Source: CAVRZY01 sp963725415 (GTDB lineage: Bacteria; Acidobacteriota; Terriglobia; Bryobacterales; Bryobacteraceae). From it: 64,000 nt of DNA. Below, piece after piece: positions 24,843 to 33,309 of the stretch. Every line of letters begins with the position of its first letter. The first letter of the stretch is position 1. The position numbers were made by a program, and so were the translations under genes. The notes under the pieces were generated by a model. That model was not told the DNA's origin, ran no database searches, and saw nothing but the letters and a program-made list of their open reading frames with translations. The stretch spans positions 18,325 through 82,324 of the forward strand of contig CAVRZY010000266.1 of the NCBI GenBank assembly GCA_963725415.1, in the 5' to 3' direction.

Positions 24843-25062
24843 TCAGTGCCAGGGGGGGAGGGAGCGGACGATCTGGAGGGTTTCGAGGCTGAGGCGGATG
24901 ACTTGGCCGACGAGGCGGACGATGTATGCGGAGTCGTCGGGGCGGTTGGGGTCGAGGCGGATGCCGCTGCGTGGGTCTTCGGGGACCTGGTACTGGTCGA
25001 TGACCGATGTTGTAGCGGCGGATCAGCGGGTGTGGTGTCGGCATCTGGACAAGGCGCGTCAT
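24843..25062 (-). pseudogene. Collapsed copy of a type ISP-like restriction-methylase gene
   Basis: Starting at ATG 25062 the first ~18 codons give MTRLVQMPTPHPLIRRYN, alike to the start of the intact enzyme at 26958-30026 (MTRPLYITPSHALIRRYY). At about 25004-25009 the DNA jumps, out of frame, to the last ~50 codons of the same gene: VIDQYQVPEDPRSGIRLDPN and VRLVGQVIRLSLETLQIVRS, ending at TGA 24843-24845. About 950 codons are missing. Since it differs in detail from the intact gene it is an independent, older copy, not a recent duplication. Confidence 0.75.
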
Positions 25063-25238
25063 CACCAGGAGGTAATATCGCGCCGCATCCGGGAGTGATC
25101 CGTGCGGTGCCATTCGTCAGCCGCGAGGCCATGCTTCACGGCGTTGCGGCTGACGGCGGCTTTGCTTTGCCGGGTTCTGGGACCGGTCCTGAGTTGGGCA
25201 TTGCGGCGGTTGGCTTCGATCTGTTGCTGGCTGGGCAT
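25062..25238 (-). pseudogene. N-terminal fragment of a planctomycete/acidobacterial hypothetical family
   Basis: 58 residues from ATG 25238: QIEANRRNAQLRTGPRTRQS followed by KAAVSRNAVKHGL. This N-terminal motif is common in long hypothetical proteins of these phyla. The usual body does not follow; the frame stops at 25062-25064, touching the start of the collapsed methylase copy. 25239-25520 shows no gene I can support. Confidence 0.5.
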
Positions 25239-25520
25239 GGGACGCCCCCGGCTACAGGGTAAGAGGGCGCGAGGCGGGCCGGCGCGGAAGGGCGCGGCAA
25301 GTGGGTGAGGGGGCGGGGAAAAAAAAGTTACGAAGGAAGTGATCTTAAGACGCTGCGTGTGTGGATTCCAAGCCATGCTGGTCGCGCCCAGGGAGACTGC
25401 GGCCGTTGTAAGGAGCCAGTGGCGGATTGCCGCACAGGACAGACTGCGCTCTCAAAGACGTGTAAAGGTCGCTTTACGCCCGGGGGTGTGGAAAAATTGG
25501 GTGGACGTCGTGACCGGCGA

Positions 25521-25715
25521 CTACGCGGAGCGCCGGGAACGCGGAGAGCTCGACCTATCGGGCCGGTCCAAGATGCGTTTGGACCCGCTTTTTCGGACGA
25601 TGCCCTCCCAAGTCGATCTCCGACTGGTTTTCGCCAGCGCGATTGCCCTCTCGACCGCGTCTCTCGACGTCACCACTGCGGACATGCCATAAATCTCTTG
25701 TGTGCTCAGGCGCAT
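25521..25715 (-). CDS. Possible small ORF coupled to the SDH-type protease gene
   Basis: 64 residues from ATG 25715, overlapping the protease stop by 10 bases (ATGCGCCTGA). The product starts MRLSTQEIYGMSAVVTSRDA and goes on ERAIALAKTSRRSTW; the end is basic and serine-rich. No family recognised. The overlap is of the kind seen in coupled operons, but the reading may also be fortuitous. Confidence 0.3.
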   Translation of the reverse strand: MRLSTQEIYGMSAVVTSRDAVERAIALAKTSRRSTWEGIVRKSGSKRILDRPDRSSSPRSRRSA

Positions 25716-26716
25716 ACGAGCTCCTTCAGGTAACCAACCGCCGCCACCCTGCCCAGGTGCGGCCGTATCCGATCCATGATTGCCTCTAGCTCCGGACAAG
25801 CTGGCTGCACGTCCAATCCGATGGACTTCGCCTCGCCGATATCGATTATAAACCCGTGCTCGGGGTATCCATGCACAAGCTGCCTCGCAATGTCACTCGC
25901 CTTATCGGTCGGATAGCGATTCCCCAGTAGCCGGATGGCGTACTCCTCGGCGACTTTCAGCGCCCGGGACATCTGAGTGTAGTGCACCGTGTCGATCTTC
26001 TCGAACAGGGGGCGCATCAACTCGGCGACATACCGTAGTATCGGCGGGAGAAGAGTCTCAGTTTTCTTTCCGGTTCGACCGAGCAAAAGCAGCATCGTCC
26101 GGTCGATGGCTTCGAGGGAGAAGGCGTGCAGCCGTTCGAGGGACTGCACTTCGTCGAGCGCGGAGATGAACTCCTCTCGCTCGGTTTCCCAAAACTGCGC
26201 ATCCAGCGGCCCAAGTTCCGCATGCTCGCTCATGATGATGCTCGTTGCGCCGAGACTTAGCAGCGTGGCTGCGCTCTTCGCGTATGCCGGGACGACCGCG
26301 GCGAATTCATTGCAGCACACGTTGAGGGTCTTTGCGATCAGGTAAGCGCATTTCGCGGATCCACCGCGCGAGTGCAGCAGGACGGCGATGTTCTTCTTGT
26401 CAGGCTTCGTGTGGCAGGTGCGCAGTATCGTTTGGACGAGAGAGTCGTCCAGTGCTCCCAGTTCGCCGCGGGGACCCTGGACGATCATTAGCACGTCCCT
26501 TTTCAGGTACTCTTTGAGCTCAACGATCGCATTCACGAAGATGGTGGGCAGGCCTGGACTGGGGGCAGTTTGCACAGCCGTGGTAATACTCACCTGGTCG
26601 GGTCCCGGGGCAGCCGCAGGTTCGTGAGCTGGCGCGGCTTTAGGTGCCGGTGTGGGCTCAGGCGGGGCTGCCGACTGCCCGTTGGCCGTTTGAGATTGTT
26701 TCCCATCAAGTGGCAT
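25706..26716 (-). CDS. SDH-type (SppA/ClpP-fold) serine protease
   Basis: 336 residues. After a low-complexity Ala/Pro-rich N-terminus (1-55) comes a ClpP/SppA-like fold of the serine dehydrogenase proteinase (SDH_sah) family: VLLHSRGGSAKCAYLIAKTL (115-120 is the oxyanion-type loop), VVPAYAKSAATLLSLGA with Lys147-Ser148 as the likely catalytic region, and SEHAELGPLDAQFW. The C-terminal ~130 residues are helical. No signal peptide is evident, so it is probably cytoplasmic. It lies 241 bp downstream of the restriction-modification gene on the same strand; members of this family do occur in defence regions, but a direct link is inference. Confidence 0.75.
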   Translation of the reverse strand: MPLDGKQSQTANGQSAAPPEPTPAPKAAPAHEPAAAPGPDQVSITTAVQTAPSPGLPTIFVNAIVELKEYLKRDVLMIVQGPRGELGALDDSLVQTILRTCHTKPDKKNIAVLLHSRGGSAKCAYLIAKTLNVCCNEFAAVVPAYAKSAATLLSLGATSIIMSEHAELGPLDAQFWETEREEFISALDEVQSLERLHAFSLEAIDRTMLLLLGRTGKKTETLLPPILRYVAELMRPLFEKIDTVHYTQMSRALKVAEEYAIRLLGNRYPTDKASDIARQLVHGYPEHGFIIDIGEAKSIGLDVQPACPELEAIMDRIRPHLGRVAAVGYLKELVCA

Positions 26717-26957
26717 AGTTCAATTCGCACCCGAATCGGCTAGTATAACGCACGGAAGAAGACCCTGCCGACGGGTCGGTTCAACTGGTGACTGAATCCG
26801 GGGGTCCGCAAGACGCTACGCCACCGGGGGTGGGTGGCAAGAACGTTGGGTGAGCGTTCGCTGTTTAGAGAAGCGGACGGGCGGCTGCCGCGCCGTGGCG
26901 CCGATAGACCGCTTGAACGGAAAGCGCTGAAGGCGCGGGACATTGTACCTGTCTGAG

Positions 26958-29900
26958 CTACCGCCAGGCGGGGAGAGTGCGGAGGATGGCGAGGGTTTCG
27001 AGGTTGACGCGGATGACCTGGCCGAGGAGGCGGACGATGTATTCGGGGTCGTCGGGGCGGTTGGGGTCGAGGCGGATGCCGGTGCGGGGGTCTTCGGTGA
27101 CCTGGTACTGGTCGATGACCCAATCGAGGGCGCTGCGGTTGCCGAGGCGGTATTCGAAGCACTCGGGCGGGATACCCGCGAGGGTGAGCGACGCGTTGAC
27201 GACCAGGGAGCGCTTGTCCTTGCTGAGGCGCATTTTGTCTTCGACCCGGTAGGAGAGGGACAGACCGGGGTTGACGAGGAACTCCAGCGGATAGGGGTGC
27301 AGGCGCTCGTAGTGCAGGTGAAGGCGGGCCAAGCGCTCCCCGGCTTCGGCGAAGGCTTCGAAGTCGGGGGCGAAGGGGATGCGGGGAAACTCGCGCTTGA
27401 GGTTGTCGGCGAAGCGGGCGCGGTAGTCGGGGTGGTGGAGGAGGGCGTAGACGTAGTGGAAGATCTGGGTCTTGGTGATGCCAGGGTCGCTGTAATGTTC
27501 GCGGAAGCGGGCTAGGGCGGAGTCGGTGATGTTGTCGCGGCGATGTGAGCCGTCGGGGGAGTAGGTGTAAAGGGGGAAGCACTGGGCCTTCTCGAACGCA
27601 AGGTCGAGCGCGGGGATTGCGTTGGCGATCAGACAGCCGAAGGGCATGCGGTTTCCCGGGCCAGGCACGCAGATAGCACAGTTCTCGCGTTCGGTTTCGG
27701 GCGTCGGGAAGATCTCGGGGAAGAGGCGGGGCTTCTCATTGCAGAGGGGATCATAAAACAGCAGCCGCTTGCTGAAAGGTCGATAAACTGCGGTGCGGAT
27801 CTTGCTTTCGGCGAACTCGGCGTACTGCTCGCGCTGGAGGTTGAGCTTTAGGGCCTCGCTCCACTTGATGCGGCGGTCGTCGTAGGTGACGAAGTCGTCA
27901 ACTTTCGCGTTGCGGTCCTTGCGGCGTTTCCAGCGGTCCACTTCGCCGTTGTAGCTTTCGATGAAGCGCTCGACTTTTTCGGCCAGGGCGTCTCGGGAGA
28001 AGTCGAACATCCACTCGTCGCGGTTGGTGCTGACACCCAGCGAGTAGACTTCGAAGATTGCCTCTCCGGGGAGGCCTTCGCCGCCCTTACCTTTCTTGAG
28101 ACCCAACGGCAGGAAGCTGGCGAACTCGGCAGCATGTTCGGGGATGAGCCAGGTGTGGCGGGCGTCAGGCGTAAGTTCCTGCCAAGCGATAGAGCGGAGG
28201 TCGCGCTGTTGGTGAAGCCAGTCGAGCTTCTTGTGGCGGCGCCATTCGAGCGGGACGGCAAGGTAGAAGATGCCGCGGGGGAGGCCGGCGCGGCGGACGG
28301 CGATGGTGATGCCGACGCCGACCTGGATGCCGAAGACGTTGTAGGCGGTGCCGCTGAGCTTCGGATTCTTGCGCACGTTGCCTTGGAGGTTCAGGTGGTA
28401 GATGCGGTGGAAGTCCTGGGCGAGGTGCTTGCGCATGCCGTCGAAGGCGATCTGATCGAGGAAGCTGTTGTTGGACACGAAGCAGACGATGCCGTCGCGG
28501 TCGCCGAGGCGGTCGGTGGCCCAGCGGAAGAATTTTACATACGGGTCGTTGAGCTTGCTGGTGCTGGAGGCGATGGAGGACCGGGCGTAGGTGTCGCTGA
28601 CGCGGCCGTCGATGACGGGGTACTTGCGGTTCTTGTTGTTGTCGTTCTCGTTGATCTGGCCGACGTTGTAGGGCGGGTTGCCGAGGATGACGGTGATGGG
28701 GGCGTGCCGCTCGCGGTCCACGCGCTCAGTGTTTTCCTGGGTGAACATAGCGAGCTGGCCTTTCTCGGGGATGTCGAGGGTATCGACGAAACAGAGGCCG
28801 GGGAAGGGCGCGTAGGGGCCGATGAGCTCGGTGTAGGTGTGCTCGATGTTGAGCGCGGCGATGTAATAGGGCATGAGCATCACCTCGTTGGCGAACAATT
28901 GCTCGCGGTACATGCGGGGCAGGTCGCGGCGGTCGATGTGAGCGTGCATGAGGCGGATGAGGAAACTGCCAGTGCCCGTGCAGGGGTCGAGGATGTGAAC
29001 GTCGGGGTCGGAGAGCTTCTTTCCGAACTCGGAGCGGAGGACTTCCTCGACGGAGGCGCAGATGAACTCGACGATGGGCTGTGGGGTGTAAATGATGCCG
29101 TGGGTATCGGCGAGGTGGACGGAGAAGCCGCGGAAGAAGCGCTCATAGACGTTGTTGAGGAAGCGCTGTTTTTCGGTGAAGTCGAGGAGGTTGCGGGCGG
29201 CGGCCTTGATGGCCAAGTAGAACGGGTCGAGGCCTCTGAGGTACTCGGAGGAGCTGAAGCTCTCGCTGACCAGCGCACCGATGACGCGCTCGACCTCGAC
29301 GGCGATGGCGTTGCGCCGAGTGAACTCGGGGTTGTCGAAGATATTGCGGATGAGGCGCTCGGTGAGGAGGTGCTGGACGAGCATCTCATCGACGGCCCCG
29401 GAGCGGAGGTTGGGATTGAGCGAGGAGCGGCATAGGTCGAAGAAAGTGGTGAAGGCCTGTCTGAAGCGGCTGTTGGAGCGGTGGGCCTCGGCGATCTTTT
29501 CGAGCAGGCCCTTGGCGAGCATGGGGATGCGGTTCCCGAAGGTATCGACGGCCTCCTCGAAGCGGCGGATGTTAGGCTCGGTGTGGGCGAAGAACAGGTT
29601 GAGGAGGTTGGCGAGTTCTTGGGGATCGCCGAGACTGAAGCGGGCTATGGGCTGCTCGTTCTGGTAGAGGACGGCACGGCGGGTGTTTTCGAAGATGGTG
29701 TTGGTGAGCGGATAGCCGCGACGGATTTTGCGGAGGATTTCGGCGTTGAGCTCGTCGCGGGGGTCCTTGGCCTCCCAGTAGCCGCGGGGGAGGTTGTTGC
29801 GGTCCCAGAGGGTTCCGTCAGGACGGACGAGCCGGTCGCCGACCCTTAGCGCTTCCTCGGGGACGAAGTTCCAGCCGTGGAGCCGCCCGGAGCCGGTGAG

Positions 29901-30026
29901 GAGGCCCTGGAAGGCGGTGCGGAGGGCGGACTCATGCTCGACGTGACGCGCCGTGTAGCGCTGAAGCTCCTGGTAGTAACGGCGGATCAGCGCATGCGAG
30001 GGCGTGATGTAAAGGGGGCGCGTCAT
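26958..30026 (-). CDS. Single-chain restriction-modification enzyme, type ISP/IIG-like, without helicase
   Basis: 1,022 residues from ATG 30026. N-terminal nuclease domain with a PD-(D/E)XK pattern: VRPDGTLWD (Asp70) and RGYWEAKDP (Glu85, Lys87). A helical spacer follows, then a gamma-type N6-adenine methylase with DPCTGTGSFLIRLM (motif I, ~347-360) and NPPYNVGQ (motif IV, 450-453). The C-terminal ~450 residues resemble the coupler and target-recognition parts of type ISP enzymes. Type ISP proteins such as LlaBIII carry a helicase between nuclease and methylase; none is present here, so the layout is closer to type IIG/IIL. 30027-30310 upstream shows only marginal reading frames. A collapsed relative lies at 24843-25062. 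Confidence 0.85.
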   Translation of the reverse strand: MTRPLYITPSHALIRRYYQELQRYTARHVEHESALRTAFQGLLTGSGRLHGWNFVPEEALRVGDRLVRPDGTLWDRNNLPRGYWEAKDPRDELNAEILRKIRRGYPLTNTIFENTRRAVLYQNEQPIARFSLGDPQELANLLNLFFAHTEPNIRRFEEAVDTFGNRIPMLAKGLLEKIAEAHRSNSRFRQAFTTFFDLCRSSLNPNLRSGAVDEMLVQHLLTERLIRNIFDNPEFTRRNAIAVEVERVIGALVSESFSSSEYLRGLDPFYLAIKAAARNLLDFTEKQRFLNNVYERFFRGFSVHLADTHGIIYTPQPIVEFICASVEEVLRSEFGKKLSDPDVHILDPCTGTGSFLIRLMHAHIDRRDLPRMYREQLFANEVMLMPYYIAALNIEHTYTELIGPYAPFPGLCFVDTLDIPEKGQLAMFTQENTERVDRERHAPITVILGNPPYNVGQINENDNNKNRKYPVIDGRVSDTYARSSIASSTSKLNDPYVKFFRWATDRLGDRDGIVCFVSNNSFLDQIAFDGMRKHLAQDFHRIYHLNLQGNVRKNPKLSGTAYNVFGIQVGVGITIAVRRAGLPRGIFYLAVPLEWRRHKKLDWLHQQRDLRSIAWQELTPDARHTWLIPEHAAEFASFLPLGLKKGKGGEGLPGEAIFEVYSLGVSTNRDEWMFDFSRDALAEKVERFIESYNGEVDRWKRRKDRNAKVDDFVTYDDRRIKWSEALKLNLQREQYAEFAESKIRTAVYRPFSKRLLFYDPLCNEKPRLFPEIFPTPETERENCAICVPGPGNRMPFGCLIANAIPALDLAFEKAQCFPLYTYSPDGSHRRDNITDSALARFREHYSDPGITKTQIFHYVYALLHHPDYRARFADNLKREFPRIPFAPDFEAFAEAGERLARLHLHYERLHPYPLEFLVNPGLSLSYRVEDKMRLSKDKRSLVVNASLTLAGIPPECFEYRLGNRSALDWVIDQYQVTEDPRTGIRLDPNRPDDPEYIVRLLGQVIRVNLETLAILRTLPAWR

Positions 30027-30310
30027 TCCCGTTTGGGAATATGGTACCGCGTTGGAAGCGTACCCGGAAGCAGGGTTAGCCGGGTGCCGCCTGAAACGCG
30101 CTCGCTGCGTGGGCGGTGGAGGGGACCGCGGCTCACGGCCGAGCGGGTTTGTCTGCGGATCTTGTCGAGTTCCGTCTGGAAGCCGCGGCGGACTTGTGTT
30201 TCGACGCAGGGACAACCCAGCACGGTCCTGTGATCGGCATACATGATGTCCATCTAGTGCCTGGTTTGGGCACACCGCATCGCCTAACGCAGCAGGAGCC
30301 GACCGGACAG

Positions 30311-30369
30311 GAAAACTGGGGACAGGCTACACCGTCCACGAGGGACGGTGTAGCCTGTCCCCGGTTTTC
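30311..30369. repeat. Long hairpin repeat, copy 1
   Basis: A perfect 20-bp stem (30318-30337 with 30343-30362; GGGGACAGGCTACACCGTCC on the left) around loop ACGAG, extended by GAAAAC/GTTTTC to about 27 bp with one G-T pair. No T-tract follows, so it is not a typical terminator. An almost identical copy lies at 30986-31042; together they bracket the toxin-antitoxin pair. Confidence 0.85.
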
Positions 30370-30418
30370 TGGGAGCAGAAAGCGTGGAGGAGGTGACTCC
30401 AGCGGCGGCCCGGGAGTC

Positions 30419-30655
30419 CTACGGAACCTCGTCCAAAGGCGTCCACTTCCTGCTCGTCGTCGCGCGGTCGAACAACTCCCAGAAGCGGGTGTTGGAGGAG
30501 AGCAAGAGCACCTCCAGATCCGTGTCCCCGGTCACAGGCAGGAGCACCGCACTAGCCCTTCCCCTTCTGGTGATGAGCACCGGACCTGTCTTTGGCAGTC
30601 CCTCAATGACGCGGCTCAGGTTGTTTTTCACTTCCCGCAAGCTCTCGGTTTTCAT
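30419..30655 (-). CDS. Phd/YefM-type antitoxin
   Basis: 78 residues: MKTESLREVKNNLSRVIEGL, then GPVLITRRGRASAVLLPV, the Phd/YefM DNA-binding fold, and a toxin-binding tail. It is the second gene of the pair, overlapping the toxin by 4 bases (ATGA), so the order is toxin first. Confidence 0.82.
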   Translation of the reverse strand: MKTESLREVKNNLSRVIEGLPKTGPVLITRRGRASAVLLPVTGDTDLEVLLLSSNTRFWELFDRATTSRKWTPLDEVP

Positions 30656-30945
30656 AGGACGAACTCTTCCCCTTCGATCAGCAGCTTGTTACCTCTTTTT
30701 TCGCCGATCAGGACAACCTCGACGAGGCCTCCACGCACGCGATAGAAGACACGCCACGGCTCCAGCCGCAGCTCGAACTCCGCGTATTCGGACGCGCGAC
30801 GCAGCCGCAATTTGTTTCTGCCAGCCTGCAAAGGGTCCGACTGGGCCAGGTGTTTCCAAATCTCCTCCTTGATGAACGTGCGCCTGTGCTTGTGAATGCG
30901 CTTCAACTGCCGGACGGCGCGGTCGGAAAGGAGCACTCTCCACAT
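30652..30945 (-). CDS. RelE/ParE-superfamily toxin
   Basis: 97 residues: MWRVLLSDRAVRQLKRIHKH, then NKLRLRRASEYAEFELRLEP and WRVFYRVRGGLVEVVLIGEK, the core strands of RelE/ParE toxins. Whether it cuts mRNA or poisons gyrase cannot be said from the sequence. Toxin-antitoxin order is reversed relative to classical relBE. Confidence 0.82.
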   Translation of the reverse strand: MWRVLLSDRAVRQLKRIHKHRRTFIKEEIWKHLAQSDPLQAGRNKLRLRRASEYAEFELRLEPWRVFYRVRGGLVEVVLIGEKRGNKLLIEGEEFVL

Positions 30946-30985
30946 GTTTCATCGTAGCACGATCGTGCTACGCGCGCTGACCCGG

Positions 30986-31042
30986 AAAACCCGGGACAGG
31001 CTACACCGTCCACGAGGGACGGTGTAGCCTGTCCCGGGTTTT
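30986..31042. repeat. Long hairpin repeat, copy 2
   Basis: A perfect 26-bp stem (30986-31011 with 31017-31042) around the same ACGAG loop as copy 1. Its last two bases overlap the stop codon of the exonuclease-like gene. Confidence 0.85.
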
Positions 31043-31931
31043 ACAGCTCGATTGGCTTGGTGCGGCGCTTGCGGGGCGGTTTCATTCTCTGAGTGGCCTG
31101 GATCAACTGGCACATGAGCCGGCGGCCGTCCTGCCCCTGCTGAGACAGCAGCTCGATGGACGCGGTGACATGGGCCCTGGCGCGGTGGGAATCCGGCGCG
31201 GGCAGTCCGAAGTGTCTCAAGAGCGTTGGAAGCTTGCGGTCCGGGCAACCCTCTTCAAACCAGTCAATCTGGCGCATCGAACAGATCCACAGTTTTTCCT
31301 GTGCCTTGGCAAACAGTTTCGAGACAAAGCGGCGGTCAAAGTCCGCGTTGTGGGCAACTAGGAATTCGGCCCGGTCCAGGATGGATTCGATCTTGGCGGC
31401 ATCCAGGGAGCGCCCGCGCAGCATCTTCATGCTGAGAGTGCTGAGCACGCCGGGCTTGGGGTGGATGCTGTAGCTGGGCTGGCGCAGGCCGAAATACTCG
31501 TCCACCACCCCGAAGATCTCTCCGCTGCTCTTGTCGAAGGCGAACAACTGGGCGCCGAACTCGATAATTTCGTCGGAGCCCGGCTCCAAGCCCGTGGTCT
31601 TGACGTTGATCAGCGCCGCCAGCCCGGCCCCCTGCGGGGCGGGGATCAAAGTGGTTGGCTGCTCGTCCGGGGAAGGTGGTTCGGCCCGCCTAGTCTTCGC
31701 CCCGCGGGATGCAGGGGGAATCGGAGCGGTTACAGCAAGGTAACCGGAGAAGAGGATCAGGATGATGCCCAACTGCATCCAGGAAGGTAGAAAGAAACAT
31801 CCGGCCACAAACAGGGCCACGGCCGCCACGGCGCGGAAATTCCTCCTGCGCTCCAGCGAGACCTCCCGCGGGAAGGAAGCCAGAAGGAAGACCCCCGCCG
31901 CCACCAGCGCGATCACTGCAATGGTGCGCAC
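31041..31931 (-). CDS. Membrane-anchored DnaQ-like exonuclease fold, probably inactive
   Basis: 296 residues. Two or three helices at the N-terminus (TIAVIALVAAGVFLLASF; FRAVAAVALFVAGCFFL; GIILILFSGYLAVTA) anchor it in the membrane. Residues ~105-275 follow the DEDDh exonuclease pattern of the DNA polymerase III epsilon family, but ExoI reads INVKTTGLEPG where D-x-E is expected, and the ExoIII region SHRARAHVTASIELL lacks the expected aspartate. ExoII (LVAHNADFDRRFV) is intact. Loss of three of the metal ligands should abolish nuclease activity, so a binding or sensing role is more likely. Gene follows the unknown 31964-33181 gene closely. Confidence 0.75.
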   Translation of the reverse strand: MRTIAVIALVAAGVFLLASFPREVSLERRRNFRAVAAVALFVAGCFFLPSWMQLGIILILFSGYLAVTAPIPPASRGAKTRRAEPPSPDEQPTTLIPAPQGAGLAALINVKTTGLEPGSDEIIEFGAQLFAFDKSSGEIFGVVDEYFGLRQPSYSIHPKPGVLSTLSMKMLRGRSLDAAKIESILDRAEFLVAHNADFDRRFVSKLFAKAQEKLWICSMRQIDWFEEGCPDRKLPTLLRHFGLPAPDSHRARAHVTASIELLSQQGQDGRRLMCQLIQATQRMKPPRKRRTKPIEL

Positions 31932-31963
31932 CGCTTTCCTCCGCTACAGGGAAACCTTGCCCT

Positions 31964-33181
31964 TCATTTGACACCGGCTGCCTTGACTTGTTGGGTCTGC
32001 CCTGGACTCTCTGAACCGGGGGCACACTCATCTGTTGGCGCTGCCTCGGGCTGACCCTGCATCGCCGGAAACTCGGGCTGAAAAGAAACCCCCTCCGCCA
32101 GAGAGGGCGTGATGTGTTCTTCGATCTCGACGTGATACTCACCCGACTCGAGTAGGGAGATGGCTTTGATCGAAGCTCGGCAGTTCATGAAGGGATGCTC
32201 CTGGCCTGCCGCCGCGAGTTCGCCGGCAGGGCCGACCAGCCGGCCTCGAAGGCATCTCACCTCAGGCCTGGAGCCCAGCGGTTTGTCGAAGGGAGGGCTG
32301 AGCAGCACGGCGCGGTCTTTCTCCTCCAGACCGAGCAACTCCAGAATGACCGACCGCAGATAGCGCGCCGTCCGGTCCCGCACCTCCACGGAGAAAGACC
32401 GGCCCTGGCCGAAGGTTGCGAATCCCTGTTCCAGGCTCTCGAGCGCCTTGCGGGCTTTTTGGCAGCACTCCTGATCGTTCTGGAACAGCCTGGAGCTCCG
32501 AATGGCTGGGCCAAGATCCTCCAACCTGACTCCCAAGGCCGCTGCCAACTCCGGCTGGGTCTTTCCCTCCTGGCGGCAAAGACTTTGCTGGAAGGTCTTG
32601 AGCAGGGCTTCCATCCCCAGGGAGAGGTGTGCCAGCGCGAGGCTCTCCCGACTGGGCCGCCAGCAGCCCAGAGCCTCCCAATACTGGCCGATGGCGCGCC
32701 GGATGCGGCCCCTCTCCGGATGCACCGCCAGGGCGCGGATGAGGGCTGCGGTTACGGGAACGTCCACCCGCCTGCCCACCCGCCGGGGAACACTGGGCTC
32801 CTCGGGAAGCAGATTCTGAAGAAAGGCGCGCTCGGTGGCGTAAGGGGTGTTGTCGTAAGCGATTTCAACCTCAGGCTCCTCGACCGCGGCATTGGCACTC
32901 AGGGCGATCAGAGGAATCAAGCTGAAGGCGGCGCTGGCAAAAACCGGGGTCACTGCCCGATAGGGGGGCGCCGAACCGCGAACCTCGACCCATAGAACGC
33001 CAGGCACCAGCAGGCCGGGTCCGCGATTGCAGTAACGCGTGCCCAAACGTATATCCACGGGGCCAATGGCGGTAGGAACCGCCGGCACGCGCAGGCAATC
33101 CCCCGGCGCAAAGAAAGCGGCAGAGGCACATCGGAGGACAACTACGTAGGCCCGCAAGGCCCCGGATTCATCGTCTCTCAT
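31964..33181 (-). CDS. Exported or membrane-associated protein of unknown function
   Basis: About 405 residues from ATG 33181 (other starts possible). Near residue 75-100 there is a hydrophobic stretch, FASAAFSLIPLIALSANAA, that looks like a signal or anchor if translation begins later. The remainder is helical and charged (ALAHLSLGMEALLKTFQQSL, KARKALESLEQGFATFGQGR) with a Gln/Pro-rich tail. It resembles no family I know. It lies 32 bases upstream of the exonuclease-like gene and downstream of the glycosyltransferase, so the three may form an operon. Confidence 0.6.
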   Translation of the reverse strand: MRDDESGALRAYVVVLRCASAAFFAPGDCLRVPAVPTAIGPVDIRLGTRYCNRGPGLLVPGVLWVEVRGSAPPYRAVTPVFASAAFSLIPLIALSANAAVEEPEVEIAYDNTPYATERAFLQNLLPEEPSVPRRVGRRVDVPVTAALIRALAVHPERGRIRRAIGQYWEALGCWRPSRESLALAHLSLGMEALLKTFQQSLCRQEGKTQPELAAALGVRLEDLGPAIRSSRLFQNDQECCQKARKALESLEQGFATFGQGRSFSVEVRDRTARYLRSVILELLGLEEKDRAVLLSPPFDKPLGSRPEVRCLRGRLVGPAGELAAAGQEHPFMNCRASIKAISLLESGEYHVEIEEHITPSLAEGVSFQPEFPAMQGQPEAAPTDECAPGSESPGQTQQVKAAGVK

Positions 33182-33309
33182 AGCAGGCCGCCTCGCCGTG
33201 CGACGCAGTTCCACTGGTTGTAGCGGTTCTCATACCGTGCAATACAGTCTAACTCAGAACTCTGCTTGGTCCGGACAGGCCCTTCGGAAGGCGGGCAAGA
33301 TGCGGGTTT

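Noticed and set aside
25339..25692. 117-residue plus-strand frame between the relics and the protease gene
   Set aside because: No ribosome site, no recognisable motif and arginine-rich tail; the opposite small ORF coupled to the protease is slightly more plausible, though itself weak.
26740..27582. Proline/arginine-rich 280-residue frame overlapping the methylase 3' end
   Set aside because: Out-of-frame shadow on the same strand; composition is an artefact of the codon pattern.
28134..29435. 433-residue acidic reading frame antisense to the restriction-methylase gene
   Set aside because: It is the mirror of a strongly conserved coding sequence, with repetitive Glu/Val/Ala composition typical of antisense GC-rich frames and no recognisable domain.
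30318..30362. Hairpins as rho-independent terminators
   Set aside because: Stems are long and strong but no T-run follows on either side, and the same sequence recurs, so a dispersed repeat is the better reading.
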